NCBI RefSeq assembly: GCF_002257585.1
Contig: NZ_CP022743.1
Span: forward strand, 496,001-560,000
Length of the DNA stretch: 64,000 bases
Origin: Mucilaginibacter xinganensis
GTDB taxonomy: Bacteria; Bacteroidota; Bacteroidia; Sphingobacteriales; Sphingobacteriaceae
Direction of reading: 5' to 3'
Shown piece by piece: positions 1 through 9,188 of this stretch (positions are counted from its first letter, which is position 1; every line of letters begins with the position of its first letter). The notes below the pieces were generated by a model, which saw only the letters and a list, made by a program, of their open reading frames with translations, was not told where the DNA came from and did not search any database. A program made the position numbers and the translations under genes.

Positions 1-1
1 A

Positions 2-676
2 GACAAAATGAAGATTGATCCGGATAATACACTCTTATCCCGCGGCCCGCGATACCGGCTCCCTGCTGAACTGGTACGGGACCTGGTACTTGCAAGCAGC
101 GGCCTGCTAACCAAAACAATTGGCGGCCCCAGTGTAAATCCATATCAACCGCCCGGCCTGTGGGAAAACGCAACATCCGGTCGCGGTATTTTGGCCAGCT
201 ATAAGCAGGTTCATGGACCCGATCTTTACCGCCGCGGAATGTACACCCTCATAAAGCGCACTGTTCCCCCTGTTGAAATGGCCATTTTTGATGCCAGCAA
301 CCGCGACCAATGCGAAGTAAAGCGGCTAAGGACAAACACGCCTTTGCAGGCACTGTTAATGGAAAACGACCCGACGGTGCTGGAAGCGGCAAGGGTTTTA
401 GCCGCAAGGTTACTAAAGGATAATACGCAGGCAAAAGACAAAATAACAAAAGCATTCCGCCTTATTATTGGCCGCACGCCAGCAGAGCAGGAACTGGGGA
501 TATTAACGGCTTATTATAATGACCAGCTAAAAACCCTGAATAAGAAGGACGCACAAAAGGTATTAACCGTAGGAGAATACCCCATTACGCCTGGGGTTGA
601 TGAGGTATTGCTGGCAGCCATGATGAAAACAGTTGATACAATTTATAATTTAGAGGAAGCGATAACAAAAACCTGA
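2..676 (+). CDS. DUF1553 (PSD1) domain protein, C-terminal part, cut by the window edge
   Basis: This is the C-terminal end of a planctomycete-type protein. The frame is open to the left edge, so the gene begins outside the window; the ATG at 8 is probably internal. The visible 224 residues match the usual end of DUF1553/PSD1: an RLPAELVRD segment, GGPSVNPYQP, a YRRGMYT stretch, TPLQALLMEND and IIGRTPAEQE. Full-length relatives carry an N-terminal cytochrome c-like domain (PSCyt1) and DUF1549, so this is probably a large exported haem protein of unknown reaction. Its TGA overlaps the ATG of the following DUF1501 gene by one base (TGATG), which implies translational coupling. DUF1553 and DUF1501 genes are commonly paired. 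Confidence 0.85.
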   Translation, partial: DKMKIDPDNTLLSRGPRYRLPAELVRDLVLASSGLLTKTIGGPSVNPYQPPGLWENATSGRGILASYKQVHGPDLYRRGMYTLIKRTVPPVEMAIFDASNRDQCEVKRLRTNTPLQALLMENDPTVLEAARVLAARLLKDNTQAKDKITKAFRLIIGRTPAEQELGILTAYYNDQLKTLNKKDAQKVLTVGEYPITPGVDEVLLAAMMKTVDTIYNLEEAITKT

Positions 677-2139
677 TGTCCATGGAAAAAGATATTTTAG
701 AGCATCGCCTTAATATAAACAGGCGCAGGTTTTTATCCAGGCTGAGCATGGGTATTGGGAGTATTGCCTTGGGTTCGTTGCTTATTCCTGATCTTTTCAG
801 CGGCAGTGGTGGCGAAAGTGAGGCGGACTTTATAGCGGGCATTCCGAATTTTGCACCAAAAGCCAAAAGGGTTATTTACCTTTTCCAGGATGGCGCGCCA
901 TCACAACTGGAATCATTTGATTACAAGCCAAAGCTGAGAGAAATGATGGGGCAGGATCTTCCTGCCTCTGTTCGCGGTACCCAAATTCTTACCGGGATGA
1001 CTGCTAACCAGGCCCATTTTCCGTTAGTGGGCTCCTTTTATGATTTTAAGCAGTACGGCGAATCAAGAGCGTGGATCAGCGATATGTTTCCGCACATAGG
1101 TGCAATTGCTGATGATATTTGCATTATCCGTTCTATGTACACCGAGGCTATTAACCATGACCCCGCTTTAACATTTTTCCAAACCGGGGCACAGCAGGGC
1201 AATCGTCCCAGCATGGGCTCGTGGGTAAGCTACGGACTGGGCAGCGAAAATAAAAACCTTCCCGCTTTCACCGTTTTACTTTCCAAAGGAAAAGGCAATG
1301 GGCAGGGTGTTTATTCAAAACTTTGGAGCAATGGTTTTTTGGATTCTATTCACCAGGGAGTACAATTTAGTAGCGGTGAAAACCCAGTGCTTTATTTAAA
1401 TGACCAGTCGGGAATTGACCGCCGCGAGCGCCGCAAAATGCTGGATAAACTTGCGGAACTAAATGAGATCTCTTATAAAGAATTTGGAGACCCGGAGATC
1501 TCCGCCAAAGTACAGCAATATGAAATGGCCTACCGGATGCAGTCGGCCGTGCCCGAAATAATGGATGTTTCAAAAGAATCGGACGATATTATAAAAATGT
1601 ACGGCCCCGATTGCCTGGTACCTGGTACTTACGCTGCCAATTGCCTGCTGGCGCGCAAGCTATCAGAAAGCGGTGTGCGTTTTGTGCAGCTGTATCACCA
1701 GGGCTGGGATCAGCACAACAACCTGCCGCAGGAAATGGCCGGCCAGGCAAAAGACGTTGACCAGGCATCAGCAGCACTGGTTACAGATTTAAAACAACGC
1801 GGCCTGCTTGACGAAACCCTTGTGATTTGGGGCGGCGAATTTGGGCGCACCAATTATAGCCAGGGCAAACTGGAAAAAGCAAACTATGGCCGCGACCATC
1901 ATCCGCGTTGTTTCAGCATCTGGATGGCCGGTGGCGGTATTAAGCCCGGTATTGTTTACGGCGAATCGGACGAGTTTGGGTATAATATTGTAAAAGACCC
2001 CGTTCATGTGCACGATTTCCACGCAACTATTTTAAACCAATTGGGGCTTGATCATACAAAACTAACTTTTAAAAGCCAGGGCCGCAGGTACAGGTTAACA
2101 GACGTTGCTGGTAAGGTGGTGAAGGGAATAATCAGTTAA
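676..2139 (+). CDS. DUF1501 family protein with twin-arginine leader
   Basis: A 487-residue protein of the DUF1501 family, which has an alkaline phosphatase/sulfatase-like fold but no settled function. Residues about 15-40 form a Tat-type leader (NRRRFLSRL followed by a hydrophobic GIGSIALGSLLIP stretch), so the folded protein is probably exported. Family features include YLFQDGAPSQLESFDYKP, INHDPA, GWDQHNNLP, WGGEFGRTNYSQ and GRDHHPRCFSIWMAGGG; the His and Asp residues in the last segments are plausible metal ligands. The start overlaps the preceding stop by one base. The neighbours are PSD1, an NHL propeller and a cytochrome protein, as in planctomycete gene sets. Confidence 0.92.
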   Translation: MSMEKDILEHRLNINRRRFLSRLSMGIGSIALGSLLIPDLFSGSGGESEADFIAGIPNFAPKAKRVIYLFQDGAPSQLESFDYKPKLREMMGQDLPASVRGTQILTGMTANQAHFPLVGSFYDFKQYGESRAWISDMFPHIGAIADDICIIRSMYTEAINHDPALTFFQTGAQQGNRPSMGSWVSYGLGSENKNLPAFTVLLSKGKGNGQGVYSKLWSNGFLDSIHQGVQFSSGENPVLYLNDQSGIDRRERRKMLDKLAELNEISYKEFGDPEISAKVQQYEMAYRMQSAVPEIMDVSKESDDIIKMYGPDCLVPGTYAANCLLARKLSESGVRFVQLYHQGWDQHNNLPQEMAGQAKDVDQASAALVTDLKQRGLLDETLVIWGGEFGRTNYSQGKLEKANYGRDHHPRCFSIWMAGGGIKPGIVYGESDEFGYNIVKDPVHVHDFHATILNQLGLDHTKLTFKSQGRRYRLTDVAGKVVKGIIS

Positions 2140-2238
2140 ACGGGGGATTTGTGGAGATTAAAGGATAGTTTGGTTTTAACACATTTTATCAGGAAATCTT
2201 TTAATCCGCCTAAAATCCCGTTCAGACAATATATAACT

Positions 2239-3264
2239 ATGGAAAGAAGAAATTTCATTAAGCAATCAGCCGTATTTACCGGCAGCTTTTTTATAGCAAA
2301 GGACCTGTTAGCAAAAAACGACGGGCCAATTTACGGGCATGGAAATATGCGTTACCGCATGGATAAGAGCTGGAGCAAAGCCGACCCGATAAAGAACCCG
2401 GTGAACGACTGCCACGAAATGGTACAGGACTCAAAAGGCAGGATCCTGCTACTTACCAACGAAACCAAAAATAACGTACTTATCTACAATAAATCAGGCA
2501 AGCTGCTGGATACCTGGGGGCATGAGTTTTCCGGAGCACATGGGCTTACGCTTGTTAACGAGAACGGCACCGAGTTTTTATTTATAACCGATACCGTGAA
2601 GCACCAGGTATATAAAACCACTATAGACGGCAAGATCCTGATGACCATTGATGTTCCGTTGGAAACCGGCGTTTACAAAAAGCCGGAAGACTTTATCCCA
2701 ACGGAAACCTGGGTTGATACCAATGGCGATTTCTTTATTGCAGATGGTTACGGATCGCAATACGTAATGCACTATGATAAAAACGGCAAACTGAAAAGTT
2801 TTTTTGGTGGCCGTGGGGATGGTGACGAACATTTGGACAATGCACACGGAATTGTTATTGACAGGCGGGGCGTTACACCCACCCTGCTGGTAACCGATCG
2901 TACCCGCAACTGTTTTAAACGCTTTAGCATGGATGGCAAGCTAATGGAAATAATAAAGCTTCCCGGCGCTTGTGTATGCCGGCCTGTAATAAAAGGCGAT
3001 TATTTGTATGCAGCTGTATTGCGTTCGCCCAATTTAAATGCCGAAAACACCGGTTTTACTACTATTTTGGATAAAAACAACAAAGTAGTATCCAACATCG
3101 GCGGTACGGAGCCCGTGTATAAAGAGGGTATTTTACAACCGATGGCACAAGCCGAAAAAATATTTTTAAACCCGCATGACGTGCTGGTGGATAATGACGA
3201 AAACCTGTATGTGGCGCAATGGGCATCGGGCAAGGTTTATCCTTATAAGTTTACGCGCGTATAA
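2239..3264 (+). CDS. Exported NHL-repeat (six-bladed beta-propeller) protein
   Basis: A 341-residue protein predicted to fold as an NHL-type beta-propeller. I chose the ATG at 2239 because it begins a clear Tat-like leader (MERRNFIKQSAVFTGSFF); the frame also opens at a TTG at 2149, but that would put 30 unrelated residues in front. Propeller signs are repeats such as GRILLLTNETKNNVLIYNKS, GDFFIADGYGSQYVMHYDK, HGIVIDRRG and NPHDVLVDNDENLYVAQW. It may bind a sugar or act as a lyase or lactonase-like enzyme; no catalytic residues can be assigned. It sits 99 bases after the DUF1501 gene and in the same direction as the cytochrome gene that follows. Confidence 0.85.
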   Translation: MERRNFIKQSAVFTGSFFIAKDLLAKNDGPIYGHGNMRYRMDKSWSKADPIKNPVNDCHEMVQDSKGRILLLTNETKNNVLIYNKSGKLLDTWGHEFSGAHGLTLVNENGTEFLFITDTVKHQVYKTTIDGKILMTIDVPLETGVYKKPEDFIPTETWVDTNGDFFIADGYGSQYVMHYDKNGKLKSFFGGRGDGDEHLDNAHGIVIDRRGVTPTLLVTDRTRNCFKRFSMDGKLMEIIKLPGACVCRPVIKGDYLYAAVLRSPNLNAENTGFTTILDKNNKVVSNIGGTEPVYKEGILQPMAQAEKIFLNPHDVLVDNDENLYVAQWASGKVYPYKFTRV

Positions 3265-3316
3265 TTGCTGTAGGGCGCTAATCATAAATACTAAAGATTT
3301 AAACTATTTATACCGG

Positions 3317-5476
3317 ATGATAAAAAGCAGGCACAGGAGTTTTGCGGAGAATTTGTTATTTGCCCTTAATATTTTCATCATCTTTCTTCTTGTCTTTGGC
3401 ACGTCAGTTATAATTCCACAATGGCTGCAGCCGGTTGGCAGGCTGCACCCGCTGATCCTCCATTTTCCTATAGTGGTGCTGATAATGGCGATGATGCTTG
3501 AGTTTTTTCGTTTTAAAGAAAGATTCCGCACGGAAACGCTTTACCATGATTTTACAACTTATTTATGGCTTACCGGCGCCATCTTCGCTGCTTTTACGGC
3601 AATAATGGGGTTGTTTTTATCGAAAGAACCTGGCTACGAAGGTGCTACGTTGCAATGGCACAAATGGCTTGGTGCAGGAGTCGTTTTTGTGTCGACAATA
3701 ATTTACTGGTGTCGTAGTGCAGGCTGGTACAATGTTAAAATAGCCCGTTCGTGCGCGGCGCTTGTGGTTGTCTCGCTGGTATTGGCGGGGCATTTTGGCG
3801 CTGATCTTACCCATGGTGAAAATTTTGTGCTGGCTCCCGTTTGGCATCCCGAAAAAGAATTGGTGCCGGTTGAGAAGGCCCTGGTTTACCGTGATGTCAT
3901 TCAGCCGATATTCTTAAGCAAATGCACCAGCTGTCATAATCCGGATAAAACCAAGGGTGGACTGATGCTGATAGACGAAAAGTCGATTTTAAAAGGCGGC
4001 AAGGATGGAAAGCTGTTTTTGGCCGGTCAACCGCAGATCAGCATGCTGTTACAACGCATCCACCTGCCGGAAGAAGACAAAAAGCACATGCCGCCGTCTG
4101 GCAAGCCGCAGCTCACACCGGATGAAATGAACCTGCTTTATCTTTGGATAAAGGAAAATGCGGACTTTAAAAAAAAAGTGATTGATCTTCCGGAGAAAGA
4201 TTCATTGCGGCTGATCGCGGTTACTTATTTAAAACCAGCCGATGAAACCGGGGAGAAATATGATTTTGCTGCGGCAGATGAAAAACTGATTAAAAAGCTT
4301 AATAATAATTATAGGGTTATCTATCCGCTTGCCAGTGAATCGCCTGCACTGGGGGTGAATGTTTACAATAAAAGTACCTATCAGCCCAAAACATTACAGC
4401 AATTAAGCGCTATAAAAAAACAGGTGGTATTGCTTGATGTAAGCAAAATGCCTGTTAAAGATGCGGAACTCAAAACCATAGCTCAATTTGAAAACCTGCA
4501 TGTGCTGAACCTCAATTTTACGGATATTACCGGCAGCACATTGAAAGATCTCGCCGGACTTAAAGCGCTAAAAATGCTCTCGCTGGCAGGAACGCCGCTT
4601 AATGCAGGGGCAATTAAACAGATCAGCGCTATCAGGAGCCTCACCAAAATTACTCTTTGGGATACCGGTTTAAGTGATGCCGTACTAAAGGAACTACAAT
4701 CCAGCAATAAAAATATTGAATTTATCAAGAGCTTTAAAGACGACGGCAAACCCATTAAGCTGAACGATCCTCAGGTTAAAAACACGTCGCTGGTATTCGC
4801 TAACTCCATCCCATTACAACTGGTTCATCCGATAAAAGGCGTCGAACTGCGATATACAGCTGATGGTTCTACCCCCGACAGCTTGCAATCTCCGATATAT
4901 AAACCAGGCCTTGATTTAACGCAAACCAGCAGTATTAAAGTAAAAGCCTATAAAAACGGCTGGTTGAGCAGCGACGTGGTTCAGTTTAATGTTTTTAAAA
5001 GCGCCTTTACACCGGATAGCATCAGTTTTTTAACGCCTCCCAATGAAAAATATACAGCGTCGGGTGCCAAGTCATTAATTGATAAGGAGCTTGGTGGCAC
5101 CAATTTTGGCAATGGAAAATGGATAGCAGCGCAAAAGAACATCGAAATTTATATGCAGTTTGCCAACCCGGTCAAGCTGCACACCATTACCCTTAATTGT
5201 TTAAGAAATTTGGGAAGCCAGGTGTTTTTACCTATTGGGATAGAGATCTGGGGCGGTGCAGATCTTAACCATCTGAAACGGCTAAGTTCCATTGTGCCGC
5301 CGCAGGCAAAAAAAGGAGAACCGGACATGGCTGTTGGAATAGATTGCAAGCTGAAGGTAGATGGCGCAATTTCCTGTATAAAAATAATAGCCAAAAACAT
5401 TCAGCAGCTCCCCTCCTGGGACCCGGTAAAAAAGGGGCCTGAATGGGTATTTATGGATGAGATATTCGTAAATTAG
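3317..5476 (+). CDS. Membrane c-type cytochrome mosaic: DUF2231, PSCyt1, LRR and CHB_HEX-like domains
   Basis: A 719-residue mosaic protein. Residues 15-165 contain several membrane helices of the DUF2231 type (VGRLHPLILHFPIVVLIMAM). A planctomycete cytochrome c-like domain follows, with the haem motif CTSCH at 203-207 and a later HMPPSGKPQLTPDE that may supply the distal Met ligand. About 365-470 holds leucine-rich repeats (LHVLNLNFTDITGSTLKDL, LKMLSLAGTPL). About 545-590 is a chitobiase/hexosaminidase C-terminal-like segment (YTADGSTPDS), followed by a beta-sandwich tail. The start at 3317 is the ATG just before the first helix; the frame opens further upstream inside the previous gene. It probably tethers electron transfer to the inner membrane. 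Confidence 0.87.
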   Translation: MIKSRHRSFAENLLFALNIFIIFLLVFGTSVIIPQWLQPVGRLHPLILHFPIVVLIMAMMLEFFRFKERFRTETLYHDFTTYLWLTGAIFAAFTAIMGLFLSKEPGYEGATLQWHKWLGAGVVFVSTIIYWCRSAGWYNVKIARSCAALVVVSLVLAGHFGADLTHGENFVLAPVWHPEKELVPVEKALVYRDVIQPIFLSKCTSCHNPDKTKGGLMLIDEKSILKGGKDGKLFLAGQPQISMLLQRIHLPEEDKKHMPPSGKPQLTPDEMNLLYLWIKENADFKKKVIDLPEKDSLRLIAVTYLKPADETGEKYDFAAADEKLIKKLNNNYRVIYPLASESPALGVNVYNKSTYQPKTLQQLSAIKKQVVLLDVSKMPVKDAELKTIAQFENLHVLNLNFTDITGSTLKDLAGLKALKMLSLAGTPLNAGAIKQISAIRSLTKITLWDTGLSDAVLKELQSSNKNIEFIKSFKDDGKPIKLNDPQVKNTSLVFANSIPLQLVHPIKGVELRYTADGSTPDSLQSPIYKPGLDLTQTSSIKVKAYKNGWLSSDVVQFNVFKSAFTPDSISFLTPPNEKYTASGAKSLIDKELGGTNFGNGKWIAAQKNIEIYMQFANPVKLHTITLNCLRNLGSQVFLPIGIEIWGGADLNHLKRLSSIVPPQAKKGEPDMAVGIDCKLKVDGAISCIKIIAKNIQQLPSWDPVKKGPEWVFMDEIFVN

Positions 5477-5527
5477 GAGAATTATAAACCCAACATGCCA
5501 GGCGCGATAACGTGTGGATAAAATTTT

Positions 5528-7225
5528 ATGGATAACAAAAATATTTACGATGCTATTGTGGTTGGCTCGGGCATTAGTGGCGGATGGGCCGCCAAAGAGC
5601 TGTGCGAGCTGGGGGTTAAAACCCTGGTGCTGGAACGCGGACGAAACATTGAGCACCTGAAAGATTACCCCACAGCTACTAAAAACCCATGGGATTTTCC
5701 GCACCGGATGCAGGAGCCAAAGGCCGTGCTGGATGAAAACCCGGTGATCAGCAAATGTTATGCTTTTGGGGAAGATACGCAGCACTTTTTTGTAAAGGAT
5801 AAGGAACACCCGTATATCCAGGAAAAGCCTTTCGACTGGATCAGGGGCTACCAGGTAGGAGGCAAATCAATAACATGGGGGCGCGCCTGCCAGCGATGGA
5901 GCAATTTTGAATTTACTGCACCCCAGCGTTACGGTTATGCTGTGGACTGGCCCATAAGATACGAGGATATAGCTCCCTGGTACAGCCACGTTGAAAAGTT
6001 TGCGGGTATTTGCGGCGGAAAGGATGGCCTTGAAGCGCTGCCAGATGGCGAATACCTGGAGCCCTTTGAAATGAGCGCTGTAGAGCAGGGGATTCAAAAA
6101 AAAATAAGCGCGCATTACAAAGACCGTTTTATGGTGCGTACCCGCTGGGCGCATTTGACCAAACCTGAGCCTATTCATTTAGAGCAAGGCCGCGGGCAAT
6201 GCCAGGCGCGTGATCTTTGTACCAGAGGTTGTCCTTTCGGCGGCTATTTCAGCTCCGTATCATCAACATTACCCTGGGCAAAAAAGACAGGGAACTTAAC
6301 CATAAGGCCACACTCGGTTGTGCATTCTATTATTTATGACGAGCAAAAAGGGAAAGCCGTTGGCGTAAAAATTATTGATGCCCTTACCCACCAGGAGATT
6401 GACTATTATGCAAAAGTGATTTTCCTGAATGCGGCCTGTTTAAACACGAACTTGATCCTGCTCAACTCCAAATCAAACCGGTTTCCGAACGGGCTGGGGA
6501 ATGATAATGGCTTGCTCGGCAAATTTCTTGCTTTTCAAAACTATCGGGCAAGCGTTCATGGCACGTATGACGGGCTGGAAGATAAATATTACTTTGGCCG
6601 CAATCCAACAAACCCAATCATCGCCAATTACCGGAACCTGCATAAACAGGACACCGACTTTTTAGGCGGCTACTTAACCTTTGTATATTCAAACCGGAAC
6701 CCGGAGTTCAGGAACAGTTTAAATGCGGGTATCGGTGGTAATTATAAAGATTCGCTTACTGAGCCCGGTCCGTGGCGGGCGGGCATGTTTATGCAGGGTG
6801 AAACCATCCCGAAGGAAAGCAACCACGTACGCTTAAGCACCGATCATAAAGACCCATGGGGGATCCCGCAACTGATCACCTCGGTTGGGTATGATGATAA
6901 CGACGAAAAAATGGTTGCTGATTTTTTAACTCAAAGCGCCGAGATGCTGGAGGTAGCGGGCTTACGCGATATAGAAAAAGTAGATACCAAACAAGCACCC
7001 GGGCTTGATATCCATGAAATGGGCGGTTGCCGGATGGGTAACGATCCTAAAACATCGCTGCTCAATAAATTTAACCAGCTGCACCTGTGTAAAAATGTTT
7101 TTGTAACGGACGGAGCCTGCATGACCAGCACCGGTAATCAGAGTCCATCTATATTATATATGGCATTTGCGGCAAGGGCAGCGCACCACGCGGTTGACGA
7201 GATGAAAAAAGGGAATTTGAGTTAA
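5528..7225 (+). CDS. GMC family FAD-dependent oxidoreductase
   Basis: A 565-residue GMC oxidoreductase. The N-terminal FAD-binding motif VVGSGISGG (11-19) is followed by the LERGRN beta-strand end, GGKSITWGRA for flavin contact, and the C-terminal GMC_oxred_C signature HEMGGCRMG and FVTDGACMTSTGNQSPS, including a catalytic His. Cysteines at 225, 231 and 235 (CQARDLCTRGC) recall the Cys-rich segment of some sugar and long-chain alcohol oxidoreductases. The family oxidises sugars, polyols or glycosides. No export leader is visible and no gluconate dehydrogenase small subunit lies beside it. Its neighbour with a cytochrome domain is a possible electron acceptor; the substrate is unknown. Confidence 0.93.
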   Translation: MDNKNIYDAIVVGSGISGGWAAKELCELGVKTLVLERGRNIEHLKDYPTATKNPWDFPHRMQEPKAVLDENPVISKCYAFGEDTQHFFVKDKEHPYIQEKPFDWIRGYQVGGKSITWGRACQRWSNFEFTAPQRYGYAVDWPIRYEDIAPWYSHVEKFAGICGGKDGLEALPDGEYLEPFEMSAVEQGIQKKISAHYKDRFMVRTRWAHLTKPEPIHLEQGRGQCQARDLCTRGCPFGGYFSSVSSTLPWAKKTGNLTIRPHSVVHSIIYDEQKGKAVGVKIIDALTHQEIDYYAKVIFLNAACLNTNLILLNSKSNRFPNGLGNDNGLLGKFLAFQNYRASVHGTYDGLEDKYYFGRNPTNPIIANYRNLHKQDTDFLGGYLTFVYSNRNPEFRNSLNAGIGGNYKDSLTEPGPWRAGMFMQGETIPKESNHVRLSTDHKDPWGIPQLITSVGYDDNDEKMVADFLTQSAEMLEVAGLRDIEKVDTKQAPGLDIHEMGGCRMGNDPKTSLLNKFNQLHLCKNVFVTDGACMTSTGNQSPSILYMAFAARAAHHAVDEMKKGNLS

Positions 7226-7317
7226 ATTTTTAACTCCCGTGTTTATAATCATCAACGCTAAAATAACATAGAGAAAATAGAGATTAAAAGCAAATTAGTA
7301 AGGTCACATCCCAACGC

Positions 7318-7755
7318 ATGAAATTCAGACTGAATTATCAAGTTTCCGAAAAGACTATGCTGGAACCTGGTACCATCATTCAAAATATTCAACTCCATCT
7401 GAACTATAAAAAGTACGAGATGATTAGTGTTGCAGATAATGTTGTAAAGTTTAAAACCGATCCCTGGGAGTTAAAATGGCGCCATAGTCCAACAAAACTA
7501 GACGGAGGGCATTTTGAAATGAATACAATCAATAATTGTACAACACTAACGTTAAAGTATTATGATAACATCTTGTTGACCCTGCTTCTTATAGCAGGAT
7601 TAATGATTAGCTTCATTTGTGAGGGCAATTATGAACCTCTCCCATTTTTTATCTGCTTTTTTTTAATTACAGGTATCATCCATGTTATCACATTAAAAAG
7701 CAAAGCCAGGGAATTATTAAGAAATATATTACAAGATAAAAATCATGATATCTAA
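7318..7755 (+). CDS. Hypothetical small membrane protein
   Basis: A 145-residue protein that I do not recognise. The first 85 residues are soluble and beta-rich with many Lys, Asn and Thr. Two adjacent hydrophobic stretches follow (ILLTLLLIAGLMISFIC and FFICFFLITGIIHVITL), with a charged tail. The gene is visibly richer in A and T than its neighbours and separates the GMC gene from the TIM-barrel gene, so it may be a later insertion. It starts at an ATG 92 bases after the GMC stop. It is possibly a PH-like membrane protein, but nothing in the sequence fixes a role. Confidence 0.65.
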   Translation: MKFRLNYQVSEKTMLEPGTIIQNIQLHLNYKKYEMISVADNVVKFKTDPWELKWRHSPTKLDGGHFEMNTINNCTTLTLKYYDNILLTLLLIAGLMISFICEGNYEPLPFFICFFLITGIIHVITLKSKARELLRNILQDKNHDI

Positions 7756-7780
7756 ATTCAATTAATACGGCAATACAACC

Positions 7781-8656
7781 ATGACAGACAGAAGATCATT
7801 CTTAAAACGCACAGGCTTATTAGCGCTTTCAATTCCATTATTAAAAAATGAATTGTTTGCCGCACCGTTTGCCCGTAAGCTGCCGGCAAAAGGGATCCAG
7901 TTGTATATGGTGAAAGAGGATATGGAAAAAGATCCGGCAGGTACGTTAAAACAACTTGGCAAAATGGGTTATACTCAAATTGAAAGCTATGACGGCAATA
8001 AAGGCGTTTTTTGGGGAATGGGTAATAAAACGTTCAGCAAACTAACCAACGACAATGGGCTAACCCTAATATCCACACATTATGCAGGTAATAGCGGGGG
8101 CTTTGAGAAACTGGCGGCTGAGGCAGCTGAAATCGGGATGAAATATTTGATCTACCCGTGGAAAGGCCCGCAGAAAGGTATTGATGATTTTAAAAGGATA
8201 GCCGATGAGTTTAATGGTTACGGTGCCATCTGCAAAAAGAACGGACTACGCTTTGCTTATCACCCGCACGATTATCCTTATAAACCTGTAGATGGCCAGT
8301 TGCCTATTGACGTGTTGCTTGCCGGGACTGACAAAGACCTGGTTGATTTCCAGATGGATTTTTATTACACCGTCACAGAGGGACAGGATCCCGAAGCTTA
8401 TATCAGAAAGCACAAACCCCGTTTCCGCCTGTGTCATATGCGCGATGTGCTGAAAGTGCGGTTGCCTAAAGGAAGTGAAGATGAGTCGGCTTGTGACCTG
8501 GGAACAGGTATTATCGACTATAATCACCTGCTCTCGACTGCTTTGGATAATGGAATGGAATATTTTTTTGTAGAACAATCACGCTTTTTTCGCGAAACGC
8601 CATTGCAAAGTGCAGCCGTTAATGCTGCTTATTTAAACACGATGAAACTTGCGTAG
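7781..8656 (+). CDS. Sugar phosphate isomerase/epimerase-like TIM-barrel protein with Tat leader
   Basis: A 291-residue protein of the xylose isomerase-like TIM-barrel superfamily. The N-terminus MTDRRSFLKRTGLLALSIP is a near-canonical twin-arginine leader, so it is likely exported. The mature part begins KGIQLYMVKEDMEKDP and includes GYTQIESYDG, YHPHDYPY, FQMDFYYTV, LCHMRDV and YFFVEQSRFF, the strand ends that carry the metal-binding Glu, His and Asp residues in this superfamily. Members act as isomerases, epimerases or lyases on keto sugars. Closeness to a GMC oxidoreductase suggests action on an oxidised sugar or glycoside, which is inference. Confidence 0.88.
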   Translation: MTDRRSFLKRTGLLALSIPLLKNELFAAPFARKLPAKGIQLYMVKEDMEKDPAGTLKQLGKMGYTQIESYDGNKGVFWGMGNKTFSKLTNDNGLTLISTHYAGNSGGFEKLAAEAAEIGMKYLIYPWKGPQKGIDDFKRIADEFNGYGAICKKNGLRFAYHPHDYPYKPVDGQLPIDVLLAGTDKDLVDFQMDFYYTVTEGQDPEAYIRKHKPRFRLCHMRDVLKVRLPKGSEDESACDLGTGIIDYNHLLSTALDNGMEYFFVEQSRFFRETPLQSAAVNAAYLNTMKLA

Positions 8657-8665
8657 TTTTACTTT

Positions 8666-9151
8666 ATGAATGAAAAACAGCAACTAAGAAAGCGTATCAG
8701 GATTTGGGTATGGATTTTTATAGTAGGCCTGGTATTGAGCGGGGTCACCGCATTTCCAATTGAGACGGAACTGGCTTTTATGATAAGGCATTCGGCTGTT
8801 TTCCCGGCATTTATTGCCCATTGGATAGAAACCATTTATGCGGCTGTTAAAGATACCAATTCACGTTATCCTTATTTAAGCTATGGAACCGACTGGCTGG
8901 CGTTTGGCCATATAGTTATTGCTACAACATTTATTGGTCCGTTGAGAGATCCGGTAAAAAATATCTGGGTCATCCAGTTTGGGATGATCGCCTGTGTTAT
9001 GGTTTTGCCGCTGGCATTTATTGCGGGCCCTATCCGGCACATTCCCGTTTACTGGCGATTGATAGATTGCTGTTTTGGTGTTTTCGGGATCATCCCGCTT
9101 TATATCTGTTATAAAAGCATTAGGAAGCTGGACGGGTTGGAAACCCGATAA
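8666..9151 (+). CDS. Conserved hypothetical integral membrane protein
   Basis: A 161-residue protein with about four membrane helices (for example IWVWIFIVGLVLSGV, WLAFGHIVIATTFIG, FGMIACVMVLPLAFIAG, CCFGVFGIIPLYICY). The N-terminus is short and basic. A loop after helix 1 contains HWIETIYAAVKDTNSRYPY. I do not recognise a named family or catalytic motif. It follows the TIM-barrel gene by 9 bases and is probably the last gene of that transcript; the next gene has its own promoter. Confidence 0.75.
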   Translation: MNEKQQLRKRIRIWVWIFIVGLVLSGVTAFPIETELAFMIRHSAVFPAFIAHWIETIYAAVKDTNSRYPYLSYGTDWLAFGHIVIATTFIGPLRDPVKNIWVIQFGMIACVMVLPLAFIAGPIRHIPVYWRLIDCCFGVFGIIPLYICYKSIRKLDGLETR

Positions 9152-9188
9152 AATATACCTCTGCCTAAGTCGATTTAATTACTGCATG

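Noticed and set aside
5282..5809. 175-residue minus-strand ORF across the cytochrome/GMC border
   Set aside because: It overlaps two real genes and has no domain or promoter.
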